The position numbers were made by a program, and so were the translations under genes. DNA of 11,381 nt, from positions 1 to 11,381 of the forward strand of contig CAJMPM010000026.1 of assembly GCA_905215225.1 (NCBI GenBank), in the 5' to 3' direction. This DNA is from an uncultured bacterium. Its GTDB lineage: Bacteria > Actinomycetota > Coriobacteriia > Coriobacteriales > Coriobacteriaceae. This document shows positions 1 through 7,192 of this stretch, piece by piece. A model generated the notes under the pieces. The model saw only the letters and a list, made by a program, of their open reading frames with translations, made no database searches and had not been told where the DNA came from. Every line of letters begins with the position of its first letter. Positions within the stretch are counted from its first letter, which is position 1.

Positions 1-1061
1 CTCCTTAATGCTGCGCGAGTCCAAAAACTCAAAGATGTCCGGACGAATATCCAGCTCACTTTGGCTGGTATGCTTGCGGTGCGGCTGCAGGCAATCGTGT
101 CCGACCGAGCCTTCGGACCACTGCTTGCCGTAGTCGGGGTCGTCTTGCAGCTTCTGCGAAAGCTCAAGCATAAAAGCGCAGTCGCCCGGCAGCTCGCCGG
201 TGTAGCGCTCGGCGGTGTAGAGGGCAGAGGGGATGAAGGGGTCCAAGAGACTGTCGCTGTAGGTGCCGATGAAAGCGAACCCTCCTTAACGCCGTAATCT
301 TTGCTAGGACCTTCGCACCAGATCTGTCCCCGGAGCGTGTGTTCGTAGTCGTTTTCGAGCACAATGGCAAAGCGAGGCCCATGATCGAAGGGGCGACCGT
401 CGATTTTGAGGATGTCGCCCGGTGCCCACGGCGTATAGATGGGTTCGGTGCTGTCGCTGAACCGGCGGCTATCGTTTCTCCAGGCGCTTTCGACACACGA
501 TTTGCGAGTGCGGTGATTGCGCAGATCGCGGAGGAATATAAGCTCGCCATCCCTGGTTGCCGCGAACGACAGGGAGGGCTGCGCCGTTTGATGCTCGTGC
601 AGGTCTTCTGAGGTGTAGAGATTAATCTTCCAGTACGATTCGGACCAATCGTCGTCAGGATACTCTTCGATGTAGCGCTTCATGAGCGTTTGTGCGGCGT
701 CCCACGAAGCGGTGGGGAAGGGGCCGTCAAGGGCGTCGGCGTCACGCTCCTCCTCGTTGTAGAACATGACGTATAGCAGGAGGATTCCACGGTCGCGCTC
801 GACGTTGTTGAGCATGTCGAGCGCGCTGTTGAGCTGGGCGAGATGGGAGTCGATATTTTCGAACAGCTCCGGCGAAACCTCCATGCGGAGTTGCTCGAGC
901 ATGGTGCGCTTTTCATCAAGCGTCTTAAGAGAGCCGGCGATGATTGGCGCCGGCCAGTATAAGTATTTGCGCATGTGGTCGCGCAGCTCTTGGCTTTTGA
1001 TGCAGCTGAGGACGAGGTCTTTGCCGGCATCGGTGATGCCATCGCTTGCCTGATTGTTCAT
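1..1061 (-). pseudogene. Hypothetical protein gene, 3' end outside the window, apparently frameshifted
   Basis: Reading leftwards from an ATG at 1061-1059, an open frame of about 259 codons begins MNNQASDGITDAGKD and reaches GQIWCEGPSKDYGVKEG near 283. The same frame then turns into low-complexity S/T/P-rich sequence. Another frame takes over with normal composition and high third-position GC: FAFIGTYSDSLLDPF, continuing open to base 1. Joining the two needs one lost base near 279-290, possibly in the CCC run at 280-282. The start has a strong Shine-Dalgarno site, AAGGAGG, 5 nt upstream; a second in-frame ATG at 1091-1089 lacks one. There is no signal peptide or membrane segment. I do not recognise the family. 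The N-terminal part is helical and acidic, and the centre (PGDILKIDGRPFDHGPRFAIVLEND) looks like a small beta-rich domain. It could be a real pseudogene or a sequencing error. Confidence 0.65.
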
Positions 1062-1091
1062 GTCGGCCTCCTTATCGGTCGTTACCGACAT
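1060..1091. repeat. Inverted repeat over the start of the minus-strand gene
   Basis: ATGTCGG (1060-1066) is repeated inverted as CCGACAT (1085-1091), with a smaller CGGT-cgtt-ACCG (1076-1087) overlapping the right half. It covers the ribosome binding site and both candidate ATG codons of the leftward gene, so it could be an operator or a translation-controlling hairpin. That role is inference. Confidence 0.45.
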
Positions 1092-1113
1092 GATGCAACG
1101 GGTGCGGCGATTG

Positions 1114-1135
1114 TTGGTCCCATTAACGGGACCAA
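1114..1135. repeat. Perfect 8-bp palindrome, 6-nt spacer
   Basis: TTGGTCCC (1114-1121) and GGGACCAA (1128-1135) are perfect inverted copies around a 6-nt A/T-rich centre. The size suits either a dimeric repressor operator or a dispersed intergenic palindrome. It lies about 50 bp upstream of the leftward gene's start codon. Confidence 0.5.
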
Positions 1136-1145
1136 GCAGCGGCTC

Positions 1146-1177
1146 GATGTGACAAAGGGGCTGCCCTTTGTCACATC
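1146..1177. repeat. Perfect 14-bp stem, 4-nt loop
   Basis: GATGTGACAAAGGG (1146-1159) and CCCTTTGTCACATC (1164-1177) are perfect inverted copies around GCTG. Neither strand has a T run beyond the stem, so it is not a standard intrinsic terminator. Similar TGACAAAGGG-type palindromes are, to my recollection, common between genes in Coriobacteriia, which suggests a REP-like dispersed repeat. It also lies between two divergent genes and could separate their promoters. Confidence 0.6.
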
Positions 1178-1201
1178 CAAAATATTGCCTTTACGTGTTG
1201 G

Positions 1202-1246
1202 TGCACACGGTGTGCAATAATACTCGCACTGTGCAATAGCGCACAG
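1202..1246 (+). promoter_or_regulatory. Putative promoter and operator of the TetR gene
   Basis: Two palindromes lie within 66 bp upstream of the regulator's start: TGCACAC-g-GTGTGCA (1202-1216) and CTGTGC-aatagc-GCACAG (1229-1246). The 9-mer TGTGCAATA occurs directly at 1211 and 1230, 19 bp apart. The first copy also supplies an extended -10 element, TG-c-AATAAT (1213-1221); no good -35 is visible. Operators overlapping the -10 and the likely start of transcription fit autorepression by the adjacent TetR protein. The repeats are seen directly; the function is inferred. Confidence 0.5.
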
Positions 1247-1267
1247 GCTGAGTAACAAGGAGGACGC

Positions 1268-1978
1268 TTGTCCCAGCTCGAGAAATGCGATCGCCGGTCC
1301 CTTCGCTCGCAGCGTGCCCTTCGCCAGGCACTTGCCAGCGAGCTTGCCGAAAGCGGCGACCTTTCGCGCATTAATGTCGCGTCGCTCACCGAGCGCGCCG
1401 GTCTTACACGCCGCACGTTCTATTCGCACTACCGCGATATCCCCGACTTTATCAATCAAATCGAGGACGGCTTGCTGGCCGAGATCCGTGAGCGCATTGA
1501 GCTCATCACCGCAGCTCAGCTGCCCGATCTCTATCGCAACATCGATGAGCTCGAGCCGGCACCTGGTTCGGTTGAGCTGCTGCGTTATCTTGCGGCCAAC
1601 CGCGACTTAATCGGTGCGCTGCTGGGTCCGGGCGGCGACCAAGCCTTCATTAAAAGGATCATCGACACCGCTCGTGAGGCTGTGGTGCCGCGTGCGCAGA
1701 CGGGCATTTTGGGCCTGGCGCTGGGCACGTTCTTTGACTACTACGTCACCTACGTCGTGAGTGCCGAGGTCGGCATGATTCAGCGCTGGTTTGAGCGTGG
1801 GCTCACCGAATCGCCCGAGGCCATGGCGCGCATTATGACGGTGCTCGCTTTTGTGCGCCCTGGTGACCTGTATGGCCAACCCATCGATATCAACGTGCCG
1901 GAATACGGCATGAAGCTATTGAACTTGCAGCTCGAGGACGCGGCCGACACCGCTGCGGCCGTCGAGCCCAACAACTAA
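1268..1978 (+). CDS. TetR/AcrR-family transcriptional regulator
   Basis: This 236-residue protein has the TetR layout: an N-terminal three-helix DNA-binding domain and a larger helical ligand/dimer domain. The helix-turn-helix is clear at about residues 36-58 (NVASLTERAGLTRRTFYSHYRD), including the typical T-FY-HY signature. The C-terminal part (about 150-195, with FFDYYVTYVV and MIQRWFERGL) resembles the C-terminal domain common in Firmicute and actinobacterial regulators of this type. I chose the TTG start at 1268 because AAGGAGG lies at 1257-1263 and the protein then begins just before the DNA-binding domain. Its stop is 11 nt before the giant activase gene, so the two probably form one operon, with the regulator controlling itself and the downstream gene through the palindromes at 1202-1246. 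The ligand is unknown; an acyl-CoA is a guess from context. Confidence 0.9.
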   Translation: MSQLEKCDRRSLRSQRALRQALASELAESGDLSRINVASLTERAGLTRRTFYSHYRDIPDFINQIEDGLLAEIRERIELITAAQLPDLYRNIDELEPAPGSVELLRYLAANRDLIGALLGPGGDQAFIKRIIDTAREAVVPRAQTGILGLALGTFFDYYVTYVVSAEVGMIQRWFERGLTESPEAMARIMTVLAFVRPGDLYGQPIDINVPEYGMKLLNLQLEDAADTAAAVEPNN

Positions 1979-1989
1979 GAGGAGAGACA

Positions 1990-4900
1990 ATGAGCAAACT
2001 CGTCGAGGGCATTAAGGACCGTATGGTCGCTGCCGCGCGTGAGGCTGCGCCCGCCGTGGTGGACGCCGCGCAGAAGGCCGCGACCGCGGCTGCCGAGAAA
2101 GTTGCCGAGGCAGTTGCCGATGCCAAGAACGCGGCAGGGGAGACGTCCGTCGCTAGCGAGCCCGCCATCGCCGCTGAACCCGTAGCCGCCACCGCCGCCC
2201 ACGCCCCCGAAGGCGCGATCTTCAACCCCGAGAACGCTCGTGGCAACCTGCACCTGGGCATCGACGTGGGCTCCACCACCGTTAAGCTCGCCGTGCTCAA
2301 CGACGACAACCAGATCGTCTACGCCAAGTACCAGCGCCACCACACCGACGTCCGTGCCTGCGCCCGCGACCTGTTCGAGGGCGCCGCGACCGTGCTGCCG
2401 ACGGCCCAGATGACCTGTGCCATTACCGGCTCGGGCGGCCTGCTGCTGTCCCAGTGGCTCGACCTGGAGTTTGTCCAGGAGGTCATCGCCAGCAAGCGTG
2501 CCGTCGAGACCCTCATCCCGGCCACCGATGTCGCCATCGAGCTGGGCGGCGAGGACGCCAAGATCATCTACTTCGACAACGGCATCGAGCAGCGCATGAA
2601 CGGCACCTGCGCCGGCGGCACGGGCGCGTTCATCGACCAGATGGCAACCCTGCTGCACACCGACGCGAGCGGCCTCAACGAGCTCGCGGCCAACGCCACC
2701 ACCATCTATCCCATCGCCAGCCGCTGCGGCGTCTTTGCCAAGACCGACGTGCAGCCGCTGCTCAACGAGGGCGCCCGCCCCGAGGACGTGGCCGCCTCCA
2801 TCTTCCAGGCTGTCGTGACCCAGACCATCTCGGGCCTGGCGTGCGGCCGTCCCATCCGCGGCAACGTCGCCTTCCTGGGCGGCCCGCTGCAGTATCTCTC
2901 CGAGCTGCGCCACCGCTTCTACCTCACGCTCAATCTGGACGAGGAACACCGTATCGTGCCCCAAAACGCTCACCTGTTTGTGGCGAGCGGTGCCGCCATG
3001 GCGCACGAGTCCAATAAACTCAGCACGTTCCCGCAGCTCATCGAGGCCATCGATGCCCTGGGTGACACCCAAGGTGCCGAGGTCGAGCGCCTGGACCCGC
3101 TCTTTGCCACCGACGAGGACTTTGCCGAGTTCAAAACCCGCCACGACCAGGAAGTCGTCCCCAAGGGCAAGCTCGAAGGCTACACCGGCCGCGTGTTCAT
3201 TGGCATCGACGCCGGCTCCACCACCATGAAGGCCGCGCTCGTGGGCGAGGACGGCCAGCTGTTGCACACCTGGTACGGCAACAACAACGGCGACATCCTG
3301 GGCACGGCCAAGGTCATCATGGCCGATTTCTACAACCACATCCCCGCCGGCTGCACCATCGGCCACGTGACCACCACGGGCTATGGCGAGGCGCTGCTCA
3401 TCGAGGCCCTCAAGGCCGATTCCGGCGAGATCGAAACCGTTGCGCACCTGCGTGGCGCCAAGGCGTTCCTGCCCGGCGTCGAGTTCATTCTGGACATCGG
3501 CGGCCAGGACATGAAGTGCCTGCGCGTCAAGGACGGCGTCATCGACCACATTAGGCTCTACGAGGCGTGCTCCTCGGGCGGCGGCAGCTTCATCGAAAGC
3601 TTCGCCAGCGGCCTGAACCTGGACGTGTCCGAGTTCGCGAAGACCGCCATCGGCGCGGAAAACCCCGTCGACCTGGGCAGCCGCTGTACGGTCTTTATGA
3701 ACTCGCGCGTCAAGCAGGCGCAAAAGGAAGGCGCCACGGTGGGCGACATCGCGGCCGGCCTGTCCTATTCCGTCATCAAGAATGCCCTGTTCAAGGTCAT
3801 TAAGCTGCGCGACCCCAAGGAGATCGGCAGCCAGGTGATCGTCCAGGGCGGCACCTTTATGTCCGATGCCACGCTGCGCGCGTTTGAGCAGCTCACCGGC
3901 GTACATGCCGTGCGCCCCGACATCGCCGGCTGTATGGGCGCTTACGGTGCGGCCCTGCTCGCCCGTGATCGCGCCGGCGCCGACGGCACCTCGACCATTC
4001 TTTCTGCCGAGGACATCGCGCACCTCACCGTGACGCAAAAACACGTCCGCTGTGGCCGTTGCTCCAACAACTGCCAGCTCACCGTCAACGACTTTGGCGG
4101 CGGCAGGCGCTTCATTACCGGCAACCGCTGCGAGAAGGGCGCCGGCCACAAAAAGCAAAAGACCGAGGCCCCCAACCTCTTCAAAAAGAAAAACGAGCTG
4201 CTCTTTAACCGCGAGGTCCTGAGTCCCGACGAGGCCCCGCGCGGCACCGTGGGTATCCCGCGCTCACTCAATATGTACGAGAACTACCCCTTCTGGCACG
4301 CTTTCTTTACGCGCCTAGGCTTTAGCGTGCAGCTGTCCGATCAGTCGAGCAAGAAGACCTATCAGGCGGGCATCGAGTCCATGCCGTCCGAGAGCGTGTG
4401 CTATCCGGCCAAAATGAGCCACGGCCACGTGATGAACCTCATCGACCGTGACGTCGACTTCATCTGGATGCCGTGCGTGCGCTGGGAGCGCAAGGAGGAT
4501 CCGACGGCTGGCAACTGCTATAACTGCCCCATCGTCATGAGCTATCCTACGGCGCTGGCGCTCAATATCGACGAGATTCGCGAGCAGAACATCGAGTTCC
4601 TGTACCCGTTTGTGCCCTATCACGATAAGACCGAGCTCAAGCGCCGTCTGTACCAGGTGCTCGCCGTCGACCGTGTGGCCGATGCGCAAGCCGGTCGCGG
4701 TCGCGTGCGCGGTCCTAAAATCACGCGCTCCGAGGTCGATGCCGCCGTCAACGCCGCCTTTGAGGCCGATGCGCGTTTCCACGAGGACATCCAGACCATG
4801 GGCGAGGAGGCTCTTAAGTGGGTCGAGGACCACGGCGGTCACGGCATCGTGCTCGCCGGTCGTCCCTACCATAATGACCCCGAGATCAACCATGCCCTGC

Positions 4901-6777
4901 CCGAGCTTATCTCGAGCTTTGGCTTTGCGGTCTTTACCGAGGACTCGCTTGCGCATCTGGTGAAGCCCGAGCGCCCCATCCGCGTCGTCGATCAGTGGAT
5001 GTACCACAGCCGCCTGTACGCCGTCGCCCGTTTTGTGACGATGCGCAACGACCTGGACCTGATCCAGCTCAACTCCTTCGGCTGCGGCCTGGACGCTCTG
5101 ACCACCGACCAAGTGCAGGAAATCCTGGAGGCCAGCGGTAAGATCTACACCGTGCTCAAGATTGACGAGGTGTCCAACTTGGGCGCCGCGCGTATCCGTA
5201 TTCGCTCGCTCATGGCAGCGCTCAAGGACCAGGAGGCCGAGCGCTTGGCCGAGGCCACGGCCGCGGGCGAGGCCTACGAGCAGGGCGATGCCGCGCCGGT
5301 GGCGCCTTCCACGGATGCCCCCGCGTTCGCGAGCCGTAAGTACACGTTCGAGGCGCAGCGCGAGAGTGCTTCGACCGCGTGGCCCAAGGTGCCCTTTACC
5401 GAGCAGATGCGCGAGGAGGGCTATACCATCCTGTGCCCGCAGATGGCGCCGATCCACTTTGACCTGGTCAAAGAGGTGTTCCGCGGTGCCGGCTACAACT
5501 TGGAGCTGCTGCCCTCGACCGACCACGACGCCGTCGAGGCCGGCCTGCGCTATGTGAACAACGACATCTGCTATCCGTCGATTCTGGTGACGGGCCAGAT
5601 CATGGAGGCCATCGAGAGCGGTCGGTACGACCTGTCCAAGACGGCCGTGGTCATCAGCCAGACCGGCGGCGGTTGCCGTGCCACCAACTACATCGCGCTC
5701 ATCCGCAAGGCCCTGCGCGAGAGCGGCCACCCCGAGATTCCGGTGATCTCGCTTTCGGCCGTGGCGCTCGGCGAGGACAACCCCGGCTTTAAGATTACGC
5801 CGGCGCTGCTTAAGCAGGCCGTGTACGCGGTGCTCTTTGGCGACGTGATGATGCAGATGCTCTACCGCTGCCGTCCGTACGAGGCCACGCCCGGTGCTGC
5901 CAACGCGCTCTACGAGGAGTATATGGCGCGCGCCCGCAAGTTGGCGCCCAAGTTCAACCGCCACAACTACACCAAGCTGTGCCGCGAGGCCATCCACGCG
6001 TTCGACACCATGCCGCTCGTGGGCGAGGGCACCAAGCCGCGCGTGGGCGTGGTCGGCGAGATCCTGGTCAAGTTCCACCCTACGGCCAACAACCACGTGG
6101 TCGATGTCATCGAGCGTGAGGGCTGCGAGGCCGTAGTACCGGGCCTGCTCGACTTCTTCCTGTACTCCATGAGCAACGCTGAGCTGCAGAAGGACGAGTT
6201 GGGAAGCTCTGCCACTACGCGCGCTGGTATGCAGGCGCTCATTAAGCTGGTGGACTGGATGCGCACGCCGGTGGAAGAGATGCTCGAAAAGTCCGAGCGC
6301 TTTGAGGCGCCCGAGCGCATCGGCACCATGGCGGACAAGGCCCGCACGGTGCTTTCGGTGTGCAACAACATGGGCGAGGGCTGGCTGCTCACGGCCGAGA
6401 TGCTCGACCTGATCGACCATGGCGCGCCCAACATCATCTGCACGCAGCCCTTCGCGTGCCTGCCCAATCACGTGGTGGGCAAGGCCGTGATTAAGGAGCT
6501 GCGCCGCCAGCATCCCGAGAGCAACATCGTCGCGGTGGACTACGACCCCGGTGCATCCGAGGTCAACCAGCTCAACCGCATTAAGCTCATGATTAGCGTG
6601 GCCAAGGAAAACATGCGCGCCGGCAAGGGCTTTAAGCTCGAGAAGGTGGCGCCGCTCGCGATGGACGAGGTCACCGGCCAGATGCGTGCCCATGACGGCT
6701 GCGTGAGCTGCGGACCGGCCAGCGAGGACGCCGTGGCGTCGGTCGCCAAGCGTCTGGGACGCGGCATTAAGAAGTAG
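1990..6777 (+). CDS. Giant acyl-CoA dehydratase activase-type fusion (double BadF ATPase, DUF2229, HgdB-like domains)
   Basis: The protein has 1595 residues. Residues 1-80 are an Ala/Glu/Lys-rich helical extension. ATPase module 1 (about 88-350) shows GIDVGSTTVK (90-99), ELGGEDAK (184-191) and cysteines C207 (GTCAGGTG) and C246 (SRCGVF). Module 2 (about 402-660) shows GIDAGSTTMK (405-414), DIGGQDMK (502-509), C527 and C566. These are the activator (HgdC/BadF-type) motifs and [4Fe-4S] ligand positions. A C-x2-C-x3-C-x18-C cluster follows (C688, C691, C695, C714). DUF2229/HgdB-like sequence comes next: ESVCYPAK (C804), MPC (C829), NCYNC (C843, C846), FGCG (C1032), ICYPS (C1194), GGGC (C1229) and FACLPNH (C1490), ending with CVSC (C1571, C1574). 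Activators use ATP to drive electrons into Fe-S dehydratases or related double-cubane proteins; the substrate of these long fusions is, as far as I know, unassigned. It is probably cytoplasmic and oxygen sensitive. The start has AGGAG 5-9 nt upstream. Confidence 0.9.
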   Translation: MSKLVEGIKDRMVAAAREAAPAVVDAAQKAATAAAEKVAEAVADAKNAAGETSVASEPAIAAEPVAATAAHAPEGAIFNPENARGNLHLGIDVGSTTVKLAVLNDDNQIVYAKYQRHHTDVRACARDLFEGAATVLPTAQMTCAITGSGGLLLSQWLDLEFVQEVIASKRAVETLIPATDVAIELGGEDAKIIYFDNGIEQRMNGTCAGGTGAFIDQMATLLHTDASGLNELAANATTIYPIASRCGVFAKTDVQPLLNEGARPEDVAASIFQAVVTQTISGLACGRPIRGNVAFLGGPLQYLSELRHRFYLTLNLDEEHRIVPQNAHLFVASGAAMAHESNKLSTFPQLIEAIDALGDTQGAEVERLDPLFATDEDFAEFKTRHDQEVVPKGKLEGYTGRVFIGIDAGSTTMKAALVGEDGQLLHTWYGNNNGDILGTAKVIMADFYNHIPAGCTIGHVTTTGYGEALLIEALKADSGEIETVAHLRGAKAFLPGVEFILDIGGQDMKCLRVKDGVIDHIRLYEACSSGGGSFIESFASGLNLDVSEFAKTAIGAENPVDLGSRCTVFMNSRVKQAQKEGATVGDIAAGLSYSVIKNALFKVIKLRDPKEIGSQVIVQGGTFMSDATLRAFEQLTGVHAVRPDIAGCMGAYGAALLARDRAGADGTSTILSAEDIAHLTVTQKHVRCGRCSNNCQLTVNDFGGGRRFITGNRCEKGAGHKKQKTEAPNLFKKKNELLFNREVLSPDEAPRGTVGIPRSLNMYENYPFWHAFFTRLGFSVQLSDQSSKKTYQAGIESMPSESVCYPAKMSHGHVMNLIDRDVDFIWMPCVRWERKEDPTAGNCYNCPIVMSYPTALALNIDEIREQNIEFLYPFVPYHDKTELKRRLYQVLAVDRVADAQAGRGRVRGPKITRSEVDAAVNAAFEADARFHEDIQTMGEEALKWVEDHGGHGIVLAGRPYHNDPEINHALPELISSFGFAVFTEDSLAHLVKPERPIRVVDQWMYHSRLYAVARFVTMRNDLDLIQLNSFGCGLDALTTDQVQEILEASGKIYTVLKIDEVSNLGAARIRIRSLMAALKDQEAERLAEATAAGEAYEQGDAAPVAPSTDAPAFASRKYTFEAQRESASTAWPKVPFTEQMREEGYTILCPQMAPIHFDLVKEVFRGAGYNLELLPSTDHDAVEAGLRYVNNDICYPSILVTGQIMEAIESGRYDLSKTAVVISQTGGGCRATNYIALIRKALRESGHPEIPVISLSAVALGEDNPGFKITPALLKQAVYAVLFGDVMMQMLYRCRPYEATPGAANALYEEYMARARKLAPKFNRHNYTKLCREAIHAFDTMPLVGEGTKPRVGVVGEILVKFHPTANNHVVDVIEREGCEAVVPGLLDFFLYSMSNAELQKDELGSSATTRAGMQALIKLVDWMRTPVEEMLEKSERFEAPERIGTMADKARTVLSVCNNMGEGWLLTAEMLDLIDHGAPNIICTQPFACLPNHVVGKAVIKELRRQHPESNIVAVDYDPGASEVNQLNRIKLMISVAKENMRAGKGFKLEKVAPLAMDEVTGQMRAHDGCVSCGPASEDAVASVAKRLGRGIKK

Positions 6778-6805
6778 ACGGTCTGCTATGGGCTGGATAT
6801 GAGAC

Positions 6806-6842
6806 AAACGGGTGGTGGCCGTACCGGCTATCACCCGTTTTT
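6806..6842 (+). terminator. Intrinsic terminator of the regulator-activase operon
   Basis: AAACGGGTGGTGGCC (6806-6820) pairs with GGCTATCACCCGTTT (6826-6840) over 15 positions, two of them G-U in RNA, with loop GTACC. The stem runs into TTTTT (6838-6842). It sits 28 nt after the stop of the giant gene. Confidence 0.88.
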
Positions 6843-6897
6843 GCTGGACATATGTTGCGTAAACGCCCCGACTATCACCCTTTGCGAACTTAGATTT

Positions 6898-7022
6898 CGG
6901 AAGTATGCGGCAAAATCTGAATAGGCCGAGCACACCGGATATATCCAAGCCCTGTACCTGTGGTTTTATTGGCGGAAAACCGGGGTGTGCTCAAGGGTTC
7001 CGGAATTTGCCGCATACTTCCG
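6898..7022. repeat. 125-nt nested palindrome: structured RNA or MITE-like element
   Basis: Perfect 17-bp arms CGGAAGTATGCGGCAAA (6898-6914) and TTTGCCGCATACTTCCG (7006-7022) enclose a second 9-bp pair, GAGCACACC (6928-6936) with GGTGTGCTC (6984-6992). A third 6-bp pair, GGTTTT (6962-6967) with AAAACC (6976-6981), lies inside that. The arms are collinear and nested, as in a long branched RNA hairpin or a small non-autonomous mobile repeat. No convincing target duplication flanks it and I see no coding content. The orientation of any transcript is unknown. Coriobacterial intergenic RNA motifs such as the named Collinsella-1 motif are possible matches that I cannot check. Confidence 0.6.
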
Positions 7023-7192
7023 CAAACGACGTCTCGGTGGCAAAAAAATCGCCCTCGGAACCCTGAGATAATGAACAGGTGTAGCCGTTCGCGGCAAAAA
7101 ACCGTCCGTTTATAGAACCCACCCCCATCGCGCGTCATCCTTACGGTTGAATAAATACACATCTATGGAATTACGTTAGAGAGGACCGTTCC
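7023..7192 (+). other. Leader region of the dehydrogenase gene
   Basis: This 170-nt stretch has no gene that I can support. CGGAACCC (7056-7063) is complementary to GGGTTCCG (6995-7002) inside the preceding palindrome, so the two could pair and compete with it. A/T-rich sequence at 7147-7177 (TTGAAT at 7147-7152, TTACGT at 7171-7176) may hold a weak promoter. AGAGAGGA (7178-7185) is the ribosome binding site for the next gene, 7 nt from its ATG. Confidence 0.4.

Noticed and set aside
1..280. A second, separate minus-strand gene starting after the AAGGAGGG at the frame change
   Set aside because: No ATG, GTG or TTG lies at a usable distance; the first TTG is about 30 nt beyond the site. A frameshift in one gene is simpler.
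339..611. A 90-codon plus-strand frame inside the left-hand gene
   Set aside because: The minus strand here has continuous protein-like sequence with suitable codon bias and a good start; the plus frame has neither a ribosome binding site nor a recognisable domain.
1146..1177. Intrinsic terminator for either divergent gene
   Set aside because: No T run on either strand, and it sits upstream of both genes rather than downstream.
1975..4158. A 727-codon open frame on the minus strand opposite the giant gene
   Set aside because: Its product is a low-complexity G/A/V/L/D/H-rich string with no domain, as expected from the complement of GC-rich codons. The plus strand has clear motifs throughout.
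4315..6948. An 877-codon open frame on the minus strand opposite the second half of the giant gene
   Set aside because: Same reason as above; it also crosses the plus-strand terminator at 6806-6842.
6890..7162. A 90-codon minus-strand frame across the nested palindrome
   Set aside because: It is accounted for by the palindrome; the product has no domain and is cysteine- and arginine-rich in an arbitrary way.
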